DNA of 64,000 nt from Eucalyptus grandis (lineage: Eukaryota; Streptophyta; Magnoliopsida; Myrtales; Myrtaceae), in the NCBI RefSeq assembly GCF_016545825.1, contig NC_052622.1, forward strand, positions 8,189,001-8,253,000, written 5' to 3'. Every line of letters begins with the position of its first letter. Positions within the stretch are counted from its first letter, which is position 1. Below the pieces are notes generated by a model. That model was not told the origin of the DNA, ran no database searches, and saw only the letters and a list, made by a program, of their open reading frames with translations. This document shows positions 61,793-64,000 of this stretch, piece by piece. Both the position numbers and the translations under genes were made by a program.

Positions 61793-64000
61793 TGTCACGC
61801 CTCGAACCCCGAGCGAGTGCCAATCCTTATTTGGTCAATAATAATTTGCGACTTCCCAGGACGAGTCATCGACCCTTTCCATTTTATTGCACATGCGGAA
61901 GTGAAAAGAAATCCCCTGACAGTAATCATCTCGGGATAGAAAAGCAGGATACGAATTCACAAAACAAACATGCTTTTATATTCACATAATGTCAAGTACA
62001 AGGTCTATGACCAAAAGGCCACAAAAACTAGCTTTCCAAAAAGAGACGGTCCTAACTGACCTACACTTCACATCACCTCCTCTCGGCTCCCGGTCCTCCA
62101 CTCGACGACTTTGAAAATGTTGTCCCACAACGGGGTGAGATATAATCTAAGCGAGTCTAAGCTCTAAACCCCGATTAGGAGGGAAATACGCTCGGAAGTG
62201 TCATAATCACATAATCACACAATCAAGGAGACTTACCTTGTCTTAGATTCACCCTGCAGGTTAGTACAATTTCTAACTCAGATAGCATGAAAACATGAGC
62301 AATAAATAAGCTCCAACAACTGGAACACCATGCTCAATTAATCATGCGTTCCTAGTTTTGATTTCGGCATATAGCACAGCCTACTCTCTGTTCGGCGGTC
62401 TTCTGGCATTGCCAGACATCGTCTCACCCCATTAAGCACGGCACGTCTCTTTATCAGACGACTTTCCCGAAGGAGCAAAGGGTCCAGAATCTATAGCAAC
62501 CAACTTCCAGTTGACCGGGGGTATCCCGAATAGGGATAACGTCCAGCTTAACAGCTTGGGATGATTTCTCTTAACCATCACACGATCACTCAAATATGGC
62601 CCAGGGTACCGTGCATTGCACTCAAATGCTTCAATTAAAATGGTGAGCATGGCCTTTTCTTCGTATTAGAAATTCACATGAAATTACTCGTGTGTGGGTA
62701 CACGGTCAACTTGACCTTAAAAATTGATATTCTTCATTTTTGAAATCCTACTATTTCATATAGTACTAAAAACTATTTTCGGTGCCAAAACCCGACATCT
62801 GGGATTTTCTGAATAAATATTGAAAATTCACAATTTTTGAAATTAAATACCAAAAATCCAATCAGCACTCAATTTGCATAATTTAAAACTCAATTTCAGA
62901 ATTTAACCACACCATTGCAATCAAGCACTAAATTCCGGTCACTCACTATCCCGGCCTAATTTCCAGAAAATATTTAATAATTAAATAATTACTGAAATTA
63001 ATTAAATAAATCAATCTAAATTCTAAAAATACTAACCTAGGCTAGAATCATTAAATTAATAACCAATACGGACCCGGAAAATTCCCTGTGCCCTTCTAGA
63101 TAAATAGTACAATTTATTTAGGCCTTAGCTAAACCATGCTAACCACCTAACATGCTCAATTAAATAATTAAATTTCTAATTTAATCTAACTAACCACTTA
63201 ATTCCTAATTAAATAAATCTAAACACCCCTTAGACATCACCGGTTAATTGCCGAAACTGGTTCACTGCAACGACAGAACGGCGGCCGAAATCTGAATTTT
63301 CGGCGGCGATGGTGGACTTGGGCCGGGCCTAAAAAGGGCCCAACAAATCTCAGTCCAATTTGAGACTTGCTTTTGAATTGGACTGGGCCTAAAGCGGGTT
63401 GACTTCGGGGGCTTGGGCCTCAAAATCGCGGGCTTCTGATTCTACTGGGCTTCTAAAAGGCTTGGGCTTGCTGCTGGGCCAAGACTTGGGCTGTTGGACT
63501 TATTTAATGGGCTGAGTAATTGCTTCACTGGGCTGGACTGCTACAAATTTTCGTGGGCTTCCAATGGCCCAACTGCTGGGCTCACTCAGGCTGATATGGA
63601 CCGAAATCTGGGCTGGACGGCCGAGCTCCGCTGGACAATTGCGAGCTGCTGGAGAAGACCACGCAGGATGGAGCAACTTCGCTGGGTCTTCAAGCTGCTT
63701 CGTTGATGGCTGAAATCGAGGACGCAGAACCGGATGAACCCGAAGCAACAAGATGGAGCAGACAGCTTCGGTGGGAAAATGAAGATGCGTGGACGAGGAG
63801 AGATGGACGGTCGTGGCAACGAAAGGAAGGAGGAGACGCTGGCAGCTGCTTCGGACGGGTGGCTTCTGCTTCGGTCAACAATCCGGCTGTGGAGAATTCG
63901 CTGGGTTTGACCAAGCAAAACCAAGACCGAAGGATGGAAGTGGCTTCGCCAGATTGTTCGGTGAAGATGGGGTCAACAAACCGCCTTTGCTGGATGCTGG
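61793..64000 (+). mobile_element. 5' part of another LTR, running off the window
   Basis: It starts TGTCACGCCTCGAACC; the CGGGGTGAGATATAATC region near 62132 is a common phrase of plant LTRs. The rest includes a CTGGGCT/GGGCC-rich stretch (63300-63600). No end and no coding domain lie in the window. Confidence 0.5.

Overview
The window is nuclear DNA from a higher plant, most likely a woody eudicot. Introns are GT-AG and AT-rich. Plant-type ankyrin/PGG genes are present, and the intergenic space is filled with nested plant transposons (Mutator-like, hAT-like, PIF-like, Copia and long solo LTRs). The ATTTT-rich arms around GC-rich cores remind me of Myrtaceae such as Eucalyptus, but that is a guess. 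Very little of the 64 kb is intact gene.

Layout. 1-5425: repeat block A, three ~1.14-kb tandem units, one carrying a hAT-like element. 6600-11830: a Mutator-like element (MULE) holding a nested hAT-like element and a solo LTR. 12071-18047: ANK1, a three-exon ankyrin-PGG gene broken by a degraded exon-2 acceptor and by a MULE inserted into exon 3. 18669-24990: a decayed Copia retrotransposon carrying three further MULEs. 26868-28190: a tRNA-derived SINE split by a PIF/Harbinger-like element. 28507-32789: an intron-containing, 3'-truncated ARPC1 pseudogene. 33669-34222: ANK2, an orphan ankyrin exon. 36411-40103: Copia LTR and integrase remnants, block P and a TRIM-like element. 40951-45754: block B, the direct copy of A, ended by another MULE-like element. 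49320-52245: a second solo LTR in opposite orientation. 52568-56835: block C and block P', inverted copies of B and P. 58231-60048: ANK3 on the minus strand, the best preserved gene, with ankyrin and PGG exons. 60790-64000: LTR sequences running off the window.

The large-scale logic is a duplicated cassette [ankyrin gene - P - tandem block]. It occurs on the plus strand as ANK2-P-B and on the minus strand as ANK3-P'-C, an inverted segmental duplication with its centre near 46-51 kb. A belongs to a further direct copy upstream of ANK1. This is how clustered plant ankyrin-PGG genes (the ACD6-like family of membrane proteins with roles in defence and cell death) commonly expand and decay.

The most unusual patterns are a shared GC-rich core motif in non-autonomous elements of three different superfamilies, and a recurring AAAACGACGTCGTTTT-type palindrome near the ends of the MULEs. 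All calls come from reading the sequence by eye; no database search was run.
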